Origin: an uncultured Oscillibacter sp.
GTDB taxonomy: Bacteria; Bacillota; Clostridia; Oscillospirales; Oscillospiraceae
DNA length: 21,479 bases
Reading direction: 5' to 3'
NCBI GenBank assembly: GCA_910584075.1
Contig: CAJTZI010000039.1
Coordinates: forward strand, 1 to 21,479
A program made the position numbers and the translations under genes. Each line of letters starts with the position of its first letter. Position 1 is the first letter of the stretch. Of the stretch, positions 1 to 6,258 are shown piece after piece. The notes beneath the pieces were generated by a model. That model made no database searches and was not told where the DNA came from. It saw nothing but the letters and a program-made list of their open reading frames with translations.

Positions 1-83
1 TGGATGTTCTCAAACAGGGCCAGCCGGTGCTCGTCCGCGCCTACCCAGTACAGGTCGTCGGTGACCATACGGTAATTATACAT
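1..83 (-). CDS. fprA: FprA family A-type flavoprotein (flavodiiron protein), N-terminal fragment
   Basis: Only the first 27 codons are in the window; the gene runs off the left edge. The visible N-terminus starts MYNYRMVTDDLYWVGADE and continues HRLALFENIH, the characteristic opening of clostridial FprA flavodiiron proteins. These have a diiron metallo-beta-lactamase-like domain followed by an FMN flavodoxin domain, and they reduce O2 to water or NO to N2O with electrons usually delivered by rubredoxin. The diiron ligands lie outside the window, so function rests on the N-terminal signature alone. An AAGGAGG site at about 93-99 sits a good distance from the ATG. The gene starts 34 bases after the stop of the acyl-CoA dehydrogenase/ETF/rubredoxin fusion on the same strand, so co-transcription is likely. 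The rubredoxin domain next door makes a natural electron donor. Confidence 0.8.
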   Translation of the reverse strand, partial: MYNYRMVTDDLYWVGADEHRLALFENI

Positions 84-117
84 ATAGAGCTGCCTCCTTT
101 ATTGTTCTGTTGTTGTG

Positions 118-2028
118 TTACGCCTCGATCTCAATGAATGCGTCCACGGTCTCGCCGCAGTGAGGGCAGGTCCAGCCCTCGGGCAGGTCCTTGAAGGCGG
201 TGCCGGGCTTGACCTCGTTTTCGGGATCGCCCTGCATGGGATCGTACTCATGGCCGCAGCCGTTGCAGATGTACAGCTTCCGGGGCTGATAGACCTTCTT
301 GGGGGCCATGCGCTTCATCTTGGTCATGGGAGGGGCGGGGAGCTTGTCTCCGGTGTCCAAAGCAGCGGTGAGGAGGGGGAGGATCTCCATCACGTCGCCC
401 ACGATGCCGTAGTCGCAGTTTTTGAAGATTTTAGCGTTGGGATTGGTGTTGATGGCCACAATGCAGGAGGCGTCCTTGATGCCCTTCAAATGCTGGATGG
501 CTCCGGAGATGCCGCAGGCAATATACAGATTGCCCTTAAATTTCTGACCGGACATACCTACATAGCGGTTGATGGGCACATATTTCAAGGTCTCGGCCAC
601 AGGGCGGCTGGAGCCGACGGCCGCGCCGGCCGCCTTTGCCAGGTCTTCAATGAGCTTCATGTTTTCCTTGGCCCCGATGCCCTGTCCGGCGGAGACTACC
701 CGCTCTGCCTGGGTGATGGGAGTGTCCATGGGAATGCCCACGGTGAAGTCATGGCCGTCCTTTTTCAGGTTGGCCACCAGGGCCTCCACCTTCTCCTGGG
801 CGGTGCCGTCCTTGAGAATCAGCCGCTTGCGGGCGCCAGTCTCGGGGCCTTTCTGCTGGGCGGGGGCGGCGGAGGTGTCCTTGGCCGCCTTGCCCAGAAT
901 ATGAGAGGCGATGACAACCCGCTGAATCTCATTGGTGCCCTCATAGATGGTGGTGATCTTGGCGTCCCGGTAGAAACGCTCCACCTCCATGCCCTTGATG
1001 TAGCCGCAGCCGCCGAAGATCTGCAGGGCGTCGTTGGTGACCTCCAGGGCGATGTCGGAGGCGTACTGCTTGGCCATGGCGGACTCCATGCCGTAGGGCG
1101 CATGGGCCTGCTTCAGCTCGGCGGCGGAGTAGACCAGGAACCGCGCACAGCGCAGCTTGGTGGCCATGTCGGCAATTTTGAAGGCCACGTTCTGCTGCTG
1201 GCAGATCGGCTTGCCAAACTGAACGCGCTCTTTGGAATACTCCACAGCGGCTTCGTAGGCCCCCTGAGCGATGCCCAGCGCCTGGGCCGCGATGCCGATG
1301 CGCCCGCCGTCCAGGGTGGCCATAGCGACCTTGAAGCCCTGACCCTCCTTGCCCAGCAGATTCTCCTTGGGAACCTTCACGTTGTTGAAGTTCAGCTGGC
1401 AGGTGGCGGAGGAGCGGATGCCCATTTTGTCGTAGTGCTCTTCAAAGGTGAAGCCCTCCCAGCCCTTTTCCACGATGAGGGCGGAGATGCCCCGGGTGCC
1501 GATGCCAGGAGTGGTAACCGCGAACACCACATAGGTGTCGGCCTGGCCGCCGTTGGTGATGAAAATTTTCTCGCCGTTGAGGAGATAATGGTCTCCCATA
1601 TCCTCGGCGGTGGTCTCGGTGCCGCCGGCATCAGAGCCGGCATTTGGCTCGGTCAGTCCGAAGGCCCCCACCTTTTTGCCGGAGCACAGGTCAGGCAGGT
1701 ATTTCTTCTTCTGCGCCTCAGTGCCGAAGGCGTAGATGGGGTAGGTGCCCAGAGAGGTGTGGGCGGACAAGATCACTCCCACGCCGCCGTCCACCCGGGC
1801 CAGTTCCTCCACGGCGATTGCGTAGCTCAGGGCATCCGCCCCCGCGCCGCCGTACTTCTTGTCATAAGGCAGGCCCATGATGCCCAGCTCACCCATCTTT
1901 TGGACCACCTCAGTGGGGAACTGGTTGTTCTGGTCCAGCATGAAGGCGATGGGCTTCACCTCGGCTTCGGCAAACTCCCTTACCTTTGCCCGCAGTTCCT
2001 CATGCTCCTGTGTGGTTTGATACAGCAT
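118..2028 (-). CDS. Acyl-CoA dehydrogenase - ETF-alpha FAD domain - rubredoxin fusion protein
   Basis: This is a 636-aa three-module flavoprotein. Residues 1-380 are a full short-chain acyl-CoA dehydrogenase: FGLTEPNAGSD at 123-133, RVQFGKPI at 268-275, and catalytic-base motif IYEGTNEIQR with Glu363. Residues about 441-557 match the FAD-binding C-terminal domain of ETF-alpha (SAGQGIGAKEN, YIACGISGAIQH, VAINTNPNAKIF, YGIVGD). ETF-alpha domain I is absent; a lysine-rich stretch at about 395-440 takes its place. Residues about 583-636 are a complete rubredoxin with all four iron ligands, Cys588/Cys591 (CNGC) and Cys621/Cys624 (CPHC). The expected electron path is acyl-CoA, FAD, ETF-type FAD, Fe(Cys)4, probably in the cytoplasm. 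The start ATG has a GAGGAGG site at about 2038-2044, 20 bases after the rrf2 stop; fprA follows after 34 bases. Domain calls are firm. The substrate (butyryl-CoA or other) and electron direction are inference. Confidence 0.93.
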   Translation of the reverse strand: MLYQTTQEHEELRAKVREFAEAEVKPIAFMLDQNNQFPTEVVQKMGELGIMGLPYDKKYGGAGADALSYAIAVEELARVDGGVGVILSAHTSLGTYPIYAFGTEAQKKKYLPDLCSGKKVGAFGLTEPNAGSDAGGTETTAEDMGDHYLLNGEKIFITNGGQADTYVVFAVTTPGIGTRGISALIVEKGWEGFTFEEHYDKMGIRSSATCQLNFNNVKVPKENLLGKEGQGFKVAMATLDGGRIGIAAQALGIAQGAYEAAVEYSKERVQFGKPICQQQNVAFKIADMATKLRCARFLVYSAAELKQAHAPYGMESAMAKQYASDIALEVTNDALQIFGGCGYIKGMEVERFYRDAKITTIYEGTNEIQRVVIASHILGKAAKDTSAAPAQQKGPETGARKRLILKDGTAQEKVEALVANLKKDGHDFTVGIPMDTPITQAERVVSAGQGIGAKENMKLIEDLAKAAGAAVGSSRPVAETLKYVPINRYVGMSGQKFKGNLYIACGISGAIQHLKGIKDASCIVAINTNPNAKIFKNCDYGIVGDVMEILPLLTAALDTGDKLPAPPMTKMKRMAPKKVYQPRKLYICNGCGHEYDPMQGDPENEVKPGTAFKDLPEGWTCPHCGETVDAFIEIEA

Positions 2029-2048
2029 ACAGATATTCCTCCTCTATA

Positions 2049-2450
2049 TTACATTTCCTGGAAAATGGCGCTCAAGGGTGTTTTCCGCAGTTCCGCGTCC
2101 AGCACTGCCTGAATGCGTGACAGCTCGCGGCACAGCCCGCAGCGGCCCTCGGGTGCGTTTTCACAGCGGTAGCCGGGGCCTTGGCAGCGGTTGACAAGGG
2201 GGGATTCCTCCAGAACCTGAAATAAATCCCCCAGATACAGCTCTTCACAGGAGATGCTCAACTGGTAGCCGCCGCAGTTTCCCCGGCGGCTGTCTGTCAG
2301 GCCGGCGGCGCGGAGCCGCTTTAGAAGTTTCAGTGTAATGGCCTTGGGCATGTTCTCCTTTTGGGCGATCTCTGCGGCGGCCAGCGGGCCGTTTTGATGC
2401 AGCGCTCGGAGAATACGCAGGGTGTAGTCCATCTCACGCGTTATCAGCAA
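2049..2450 (-). CDS. Rrf2 family Fe-S type transcriptional regulator
   Basis: This is a 133-aa Rrf2/IscR-like regulator. An N-terminal winged helix covers about residues 1-75 (opening MLITREMDYTLRILRAL, wing motif GNCGGYQLS). A C-terminal cysteine cluster follows: Cys89, Cys96, Cys104 and Cys107. In IscR, NsrR and RsrR relatives this region binds an Fe-S cluster that senses NO, O2 or redox state; here the spacing suggests a cluster, but that is inference. I place the start at a TTG codon at 2450, because it gives the standard Rrf2 N-terminus and follows a GGGGGA ribosome-binding-like site at about 9 bases. The next ATG (2432) would lose conserved residues. It is the first gene of a minus-strand unit with the dehydrogenase/ETF/rubredoxin fusion, 20 bases apart, and probably controls itself and that unit through the dyad at 2473-2483. 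Confidence 0.88.
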   Translation of the reverse strand: MLITREMDYTLRILRALHQNGPLAAAEIAQKENMPKAITLKLLKRLRAAGLTDSRRGNCGGYQLSISCEELYLGDLFQVLEESPLVNRCQGPGYRCENAPEGRCGLCRELSRIQAVLDAELRKTPLSAIFQEM

Positions 2451-2472
2451 AGGATCACATCCCCCAAATGGT

Positions 2473-2483
2473 ACTATTTTAGT
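2473..2483 (-). promoter_or_regulatory. Putative Rrf2 operator at the rrf2 transcription start
   Basis: The perfect dyad ACTA-TTT-TAGT lies 2 bases downstream of the -10 element, across the expected transcription start. Outer bases partly extend the symmetry (GG and CC on either side). A site there would block initiation, which fits autoregulation by an Rrf2 repressor. Binding is inferred from position and symmetry. Confidence 0.5.
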
Positions 2484-2485
2484 CC

Positions 2486-2513
2486 ATTATACCGCATCTG
2501 TTCAATTTGTCAA
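2486..2513 (-). promoter_or_regulatory. Sigma-A promoter of the rrf2 operon
   Basis: Read on the minus strand, a consensus -35 TTGACA (2508-2513) and a consensus -10 TATAAT (2486-2491) are separated by 16 bases. The predicted start is near 2479, giving a leader of about 29 bases before the TTG start of rrf2. Both hexamers are perfect, so the promoter should be strong unless repressed. Confidence 0.85.
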
Positions 2514-2537
2514 TATAAATTAAAAATAAAAATTTAA

Positions 2538-2558
2538 TTTTTGTCATTTTGACAAAAA
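2538..2558. promoter_or_regulatory. 21-bp perfect palindrome upstream of the rrf2 promoter
   Basis: The arms TTTTTGTCA and TGACAAAAA flank a 3-base spacer. The element lies about 25 bases upstream of the rrf2 -35 box in an A/T-rich patch. It is too far upstream to be a terminator for any known gene here, and its size and symmetry resemble a dimeric regulator site. The cognate protein is unknown. It could be a second Rrf2 site or serve an unlinked regulator. Confidence 0.5.
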
Positions 2559-2716
2559 CCGACTGCTGCCTATAGGGAAAACACTTGAGACAGGCCGATG
2601 GCACACGCCTTCGGAACAGAGGCCCGCACCGGCCAGGAGGCGCCGCGCACCACGGACACACCCGGTTCCGCCGCCGGAGCTCCCGCCAATTCCGGAGACC
2701 CTTCGGCGAAAAAAGA
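2559..2716. other. Unexplained intergenic stretch between divergent promoters
   Basis: This GC-rich stretch lies between the rrf2 palindrome and the thi promoter. Open frames crossing it on either strand are short, arginine/glycine/proline-rich, and lack convincing ribosome sites. I see no RNA signature, repeat or gene remnant in it. Confidence 0.4.
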
Positions 2717-2745
2717 TTGACATCTCGGGAAAAACGGCATATACT
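2717..2745 (+). promoter_or_regulatory. Sigma-A promoter of the thi salvage operon
   Basis: A consensus -35 TTGACA (2717-2722) and -10 TATACT (2740-2745) are spaced by 17 bases. Transcription would begin near 2752, at the first bases of the TPP aptamer, which supports the placement of both. Confidence 0.85.
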
Positions 2746-2750
2746 ACGGC

Positions 2751-2838
2751 TTGCAAGGGAGTCCCCGGAAGGGGGCTGAGAGGAGGGTGTTTTCCCTCGA
2801 CCTCACCTGATTTGGATCATGCCAACGTAGGGATGCAG
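2751..2838 (+). promoter_or_regulatory. TPP riboswitch (THI element) aptamer
   Basis: The conserved THI-box landmarks occur in order: GGGGGCTGAGAGG (2771-2783), CACCTGATTTGGATCATGCC (2804-2823) and AACGTAGGGATG (2824-2835). A P1 helix forms between TTGCA (2751-2755) and TGCAG (2834-2838), including one G-U pair. The aptamer binds thiamin pyrophosphate. It lies upstream of an intrinsic terminator and of tenA-thiZXY, a thiamin salvage set, exactly where such a switch is expected. GGGATG (2830-2835) can alternatively pair with CATCCT (2887-2892) of the terminator stem, which gives an antiterminator when TPP is absent. Confidence 0.95.
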
Positions 2839-2880
2839 CTGTTCGCCGTGCTTTTCGGCGGTTTTCTCGTGATTGTACGG

Positions 2881-2912
2881 GCGGGACATCCTGTTGGGAT
2901 GTCCCGCTTTCG
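2881..2912 (+). terminator. Intrinsic terminator of the TPP riboswitch expression platform
   Basis: A perfect 11-bp stem (GCGGGACATCC, 2881-2891, with GGATGTCCCGC, 2897-2907) has a 5-base loop and is followed by a T-rich tail. It sits between the aptamer and tenA. With TPP bound, the aptamer would hold the competing strand and the terminator would form, so the operon is switched off by TPP. Confidence 0.9.
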
Positions 2913-2935
2913 TCTTTTGAGAAGGAGGAGTGACC

Positions 2936-3595
2936 ATGACGGTTTCCCAGCGCCTGCGGAAGGCGGCCCGTCCCATCTGGGACCGGTGCCTGACCCATCC
3001 CTTTGTCACGGGGATTGGAGACGGCACGCTGCCGGTGGAAAAATTCCGGTACTTCATGCTCCAGGACTACCTGTACCTCTTCGATTACGCCCGAGTGTTC
3101 GCGCTGGGGGTGGTGAAGGCCCGGGACGCGGCCCTGATGCGCGTCTTTGCCCGGAATGTGGACGCCATCCTGGGCGGGGAGATGAACATCCACCGGGCCT
3201 ATATGGCCCGTCTGGGGATTTTGGAGGAACAGGTGCTGACGGTACAGCCCGCACTGGACAATCTGTCCTACACCCACTATATGCTCTCCGTCGCCGGACA
3301 GGGCGGGCCTGTGGAGATCGCGGCGGCCATCCTGGCCTGCTCCTGGAGCTACGCCGAGATCGGGCAGGCCCTGGCCGGGATTCCCGGGGCGGCGGAGCAC
3401 CCCTTTTACGGCGAGTGGATCCGGGGCTACGCCTCGGAGGACTACGGCGCCGCAAATCAGGCCCTCATTGAACTGACGGACTGTCTGGCGGCGGGAGCGG
3501 GGGCGGCGCAGTTGGCTTATCTCACGGAGATCTTCGTCAATTGCAGCCGCTACGAGCTGGGGTTCTGGGACATGGCCTGGGAGATGCGTCCATGA
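2936..3595 (+). CDS. tenA: TenA family thiaminase II / aminopyrimidine aminohydrolase
   Basis: This is a 219-aa all-helical TenA protein. TenA hydrolyses aminomethyl-pyrimidine breakdown products of thiamin to hydroxymethylpyrimidine (HMP), allowing the pyrimidine to be reused; it can also cleave thiamin. Starting at ATG 2936, key residues fall on the numbering known from Bacillus subtilis TenA: Asp44 and Tyr47 (QDYLYL), Tyr112, catalytic Cys135 and Tyr139 (LACSWSYAEIG), with the C-terminal acid at Glu207. An AAGGAGG site at 2922-2928 is 7 bases before this ATG; a GTG at 2930 is also in frame but too close to the site. It is the first gene after the TPP riboswitch, and its stop overlaps the thiZ start (ATGA), so the two should be translationally coupled. 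All catalytic residues appear intact. Confidence 0.95.
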   Translation: MTVSQRLRKAARPIWDRCLTHPFVTGIGDGTLPVEKFRYFMLQDYLYLFDYARVFALGVVKARDAALMRVFARNVDAILGGEMNIHRAYMARLGILEEQVLTVQPALDNLSYTHYMLSVAGQGGPVEIAAAILACSWSYAEIGQALAGIPGAAEHPFYGEWIRGYASEDYGAANQALIELTDCLAAGAGAAQLAYLTEIFVNCSRYELGFWDMAWEMRP

Positions 3596-4353
3596 GGGCG
3601 CTGGAGTTCGACCGCGTCTCCTGCCGCTACCCGGAGGACGATTTTGACATCATCGACAATCTGAGCTTTTCCGTGGAGGCAGGGTCCTTCCACTGCATCG
3701 TGGGCGTCAGCGGGTGCGGCAAGAGCACCATTCTCCGTCTGACCTGCGGACTGCTGCGGTCTAAGGCCGGCACCATCCGGGTGAACGGCAGGCCCGTCGC
3801 GGAACAGTCCCACTACTGCGGCTATATGCCCCAGCGGGACCTGCTCTTTCCCTGGCGCACCGTGGGGGAGAACCTGGCCCTGCCCCTGGAGATCCGGGGC
3901 GGATACACCAGGGCGGAGCGGCGGGAGCTGGCGGAGGAGGCCCTGGCGGACGTTGGACTGGCGGGCTGCCGGGACAAGATGCCAAGCGAGCTCTCCGGCG
4001 GGATGCGGCAGCGGGCGGCCTTCGCCCGCACCATGCTGGCGGGCAGTGATCTTCTGCTGCTGGACGAGCCCTTCTCCGCCCTGGATTTTCTCACCCGGGT
4101 CTCCATGCAGGAGTGGCTGCTGGAGCAGTGGGAAAAACACAGGATGACCATCCTTTTTATCACCCACGACGTGGAGGAGGCGGTGTTTCTCTCCGGCAGC
4201 GTGCTGGCGGTGGACCAGACGCCCATCCGGCGTCTTTCGGAGATCCCCGTCCCGGCGCCGTATCCCAGGACTCGGGCCTGCCTTGCCCGCCCTGAGATGG
4301 CGGAGCTGAGGGAGGAACTGATTGAAATGCTGAGAAGGCGGGTGGAGGTATGA
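3592..4353 (+). CDS. thiZ: ABC transporter ATP-binding protein, thiamin-pyrimidine uptake (ThiZ)
   Basis: This 253-aa ATPase subunit has all motifs in order: Walker A GVSGCGKST (38-46), Q-loop Gln81, signature LSGGMRQR (134-141), Walker B LLLLDEP (154-160) and switch His192 (THD). It belongs to the nitrate/sulfonate/taurine-like family that includes ThiZ. The substrate cannot be read from the ATPase itself. The assignment rests on its place between tenA and the permease and NMT1-like binding protein, all behind a TPP riboswitch. ThiXYZ systems import formylaminopyrimidine or related HMP precursors. The start is the ATG overlapping the tenA stop, and the end overlaps the thiX start in the same ATGA manner. 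Longer frames upstream would run into tenA. Confidence 0.9.
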   Translation: MRALEFDRVSCRYPEDDFDIIDNLSFSVEAGSFHCIVGVSGCGKSTILRLTCGLLRSKAGTIRVNGRPVAEQSHYCGYMPQRDLLFPWRTVGENLALPLEIRGGYTRAERRELAEEALADVGLAGCRDKMPSELSGGMRQRAAFARTMLAGSDLLLLDEPFSALDFLTRVSMQEWLLEQWEKHRMTILFITHDVEEAVFLSGSVLAVDQTPIRRLSEIPVPAPYPRTRACLARPEMAELREELIEMLRRRVEV

Positions 4354-5105
4354 ACAGGGCCAACCGGGGCGGTCTGCCCGCGCTGATCTTTCTCTTTGCC
4401 CTGCTGGTGTTCTGGCAGCTGGGGGCCATGGAGGTGAACGCCGCCTACATCCTGCCCACGCCCCTGCAGATCCTCCGGCGGCTGTGGGAGCTGCGGGGCC
4501 CCCTCCTGACTGTCCACCTGCCCGCCACCATGGCGGTGACAGGGCTGGGCCTTGTCATCTCCCTGGTGCTGGGCCTGGGGCTGGCGGCGGCCATGGACTG
4601 GAGCCCTCTGCTGCAAAGGTGTCTCTACCCGGTGGTGGTGGCCTCTCAGACCATCCCCACCACCGCCATTGCGCCGCTGTTTGTGCTGTGGTTCGGCTAC
4701 GGCGTCTGGAGCAAGGTGCTGGTGTCGGTGCTGATGACCTTCTTCCCCATCACCATCACGGTGTACGACGGCCTCCGCTCCGCCAGGGCGGAGATGACGG
4801 AGCTGCTGGAAACCTATGGGGCCACAAAATGGGACGTATTCCGGAAGATCAAGATCCCATGTGCCCTGCCCTGCTTCTTCTCTGCCGTGAAGATGGCGGT
4901 GCCTATCAGCATCATCGGCGCGGCCATCGGGGAGTGGCTGGGGGCCCAGAGCGGTCTTGGCTATTTCTCCCGCCGGATGATGACCCAGCTGGACGGGGCG
5001 GGGGTCTTTGCCCCCATCGTGCTCCTCAGCGCCGTGGCCATGCTGGCTGTCTGGCTGGTGGGACTGGCGGAGAAAAAGATTGTGAAATGGCGGGGAGAGA
5101 GCTGA
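4350..5105 (+). CDS. thiX: ABC transporter permease, thiamin-pyrimidine uptake (ThiX)
   Basis: This is a 251-aa integral membrane protein of the binding-protein-dependent permease family. Hydrophobic segments occur near residues 9-26, 62-82, 93-115, 120-140, about 180-195 and 220-240. An EAA-type loop (ETYGATKWDVFRKIKIP) lies before the last third and should dock onto ThiZ. The mid-region motif ASQTIPTTAIAPLFVLWFG is typical of the SsuC/TauC/ThiX branch. It overlaps thiZ by ATGA and precedes the binding protein thiY. The pyrimidine substrate is inferred from the operon and riboswitch, not from the permease sequence. Confidence 0.9.
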   Translation: MNRANRGGLPALIFLFALLVFWQLGAMEVNAAYILPTPLQILRRLWELRGPLLTVHLPATMAVTGLGLVISLVLGLGLAAAMDWSPLLQRCLYPVVVASQTIPTTAIAPLFVLWFGYGVWSKVLVSVLMTFFPITITVYDGLRSARAEMTELLETYGATKWDVFRKIKIPCALPCFFSAVKMAVPISIIGAAIGEWLGAQSGLGYFSRRMMTQLDGAGVFAPIVLLSAVAMLAVWLVGLAEKKIVKWRGES

Positions 5106-5184
5106 GGAAGCGGCATAACACCGGGAGAGCGGCATTCGCTGCCTCTGGGATGAAAAATTTTACGTGGAACAAAGGAGCTTTGCC

Positions 5185-6219
5185 ATGAAAAAAATTTTTG
5201 CGCTTTTAACGGCCGCGGCGCTGCTGCTCTCCGGATGCTCCGTGGGCGTTATCAGTGGAGAGGACGGGCCTGCGCAGGTCTATGTGGGCGGCGGAGACGG
5301 CGGGGGAGCCCTCCGGGAGCTGGACGTGGTGCTGGACTGGTATCCCAACGCCCTCCACGCCTTTTTGTACGTGGCCATGGAGAAGGGCTACTACGCCGAC
5401 GAGGGATTGAAGGTCAACATCCGCTTCCCCTCCAATGCCAACGACGCCATCTCCCTGGTGGCGGCGGGGCGGGCGGACATCGGCCTCTACTACCAGCAGG
5501 ACGTCATCCAGGCCCGGGCCAACCAGGCCGTGCCGGTGAAGTCCATCGGTGCCGTGGTCCAGGGGCCGCTGAACATCGTCCTGTCCCTTGCGGAGAAGGA
5601 CATCTCCTCCCCCGCGGACCTGACGGGCAAAACCGTGGGTTACGCCGGGACCGAGCTCTCGGAGGCCATTGTCCGCAGCATCATGGCAAATGTGGGGGCG
5701 GATTACGGCAGCGTGCAGCTGGTGGACGTGGGCTTTGACCTCATGAGCTCCATGACCACCGGCAGTGTGGACGCTACCATCGGCTGCCTTGTCAACCACG
5801 AGGTGCCCCAGATGGAGGAGGAGGGCTTTGATGTCAGCTGGTTCGACCTGGACGACTACGGCGTACCCACCTACTACGAGGGGGTGTTTCTGGCAAACGA
5901 CACCGCCGTTGAGCGGGACGGGGAGACGCTGTCCGCCTTTCTGCGGGCCAGCGCCAGGGGCTTTGCCGATCTGAAAGCGGAGCCGGAGGAGGCCCTGGCA
6001 ATCCTCCTGGCCAACCAGAACGAGGAGAATTTCCCCCTGTCGGAGACGGTGGAGCGGTCCAGCATGGCAGTGCTTCTGCCCATGATGGAGACAGCGGAGT
6101 CGGCGTTTTTGTCCCAGTCCGACGAATGCTGGCGGGAGAACATCGGCTGGATGCTGGAGCAGGGGCTGATTGACCGGGCTCCGGAGCTGGATGAGGTACG
6201 GGTGAATATCCCCTTTTGA
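5185..6219 (+). CDS. thiY: Thiamin-pyrimidine ABC transporter substrate-binding lipoprotein (ThiY, NMT1/THI5-like)
   Basis: This 344-aa extracellular lipoprotein has a short signal peptide ending in a lipobox, LLSGC, with the lipidated Cys18. A Gly/Asp-rich linker follows, then an NMT1/THI5-like periplasmic-binding fold. Family landmarks include LDWYPNALHAFLYVAMEKGY, the ADIGLYYQQDVIQAR region, GKTVGYAGTELSEAI and the YYEGVFLAND segment. Relatives bind formylaminopyrimidine or HMP. The start at ATG 5185 gives a proper signal peptide and follows AAAGGAG (5171-5177) at a normal distance; an upstream in-frame ATG would spoil the signal. It is separated from thiX by 79 bases with no obvious terminator, and a strong terminator follows at once. 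No ylmB-like deformylase gene is seen in the window. Confidence 0.92.
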   Translation: MKKIFALLTAAALLLSGCSVGVISGEDGPAQVYVGGGDGGGALRELDVVLDWYPNALHAFLYVAMEKGYYADEGLKVNIRFPSNANDAISLVAAGRADIGLYYQQDVIQARANQAVPVKSIGAVVQGPLNIVLSLAEKDISSPADLTGKTVGYAGTELSEAIVRSIMANVGADYGSVQLVDVGFDLMSSMTTGSVDATIGCLVNHEVPQMEEEGFDVSWFDLDDYGVPTYYEGVFLANDTAVERDGETLSAFLRASARGFADLKAEPEEALAILLANQNEENFPLSETVERSSMAVLLPMMETAESAFLSQSDECWRENIGWMLEQGLIDRAPELDEVRVNIPF

Positions 6220-6223
6220 CGCA

Positions 6224-6258
6224 GACGGCGGGAGGCGCACAGCCTCCCGCCGTCTTTT
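6224..6258 (+). terminator. Intrinsic terminator of the thi operon
   Basis: A perfect 13-bp GC-rich stem (GACGGCGGGAGGC with GCCTCCCGCCGTC) has a 5-base loop and ends in TTTT. It lies directly after thiY. It also touches the stop codon of the convergent minus-strand gene and may limit read-through from both sides, though the T-run favours the plus strand. Confidence 0.92.

Noticed and set aside
115..2112. 665-codon open frame on the plus strand opposite the dehydrogenase fusion
   Set aside because: It is a shadow of a GC-rich gene. The minus-strand frame contains full dehydrogenase, ETF and rubredoxin motifs, while this one is glycine/leucine-rich with no family match.
2544..2756. 70-codon minus-strand frame between the divergent promoters
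   Set aside because: No ribosome site, low-complexity Gly/Arg composition, and it overlaps the thi promoter and the palindrome.
2930..2935. GTG start for tenA
   Set aside because: It is only about 1-2 bases from the ribosome site. ATG 2936 fits the spacing and places Asp44 and Cys135 on the B. subtilis TenA numbering.
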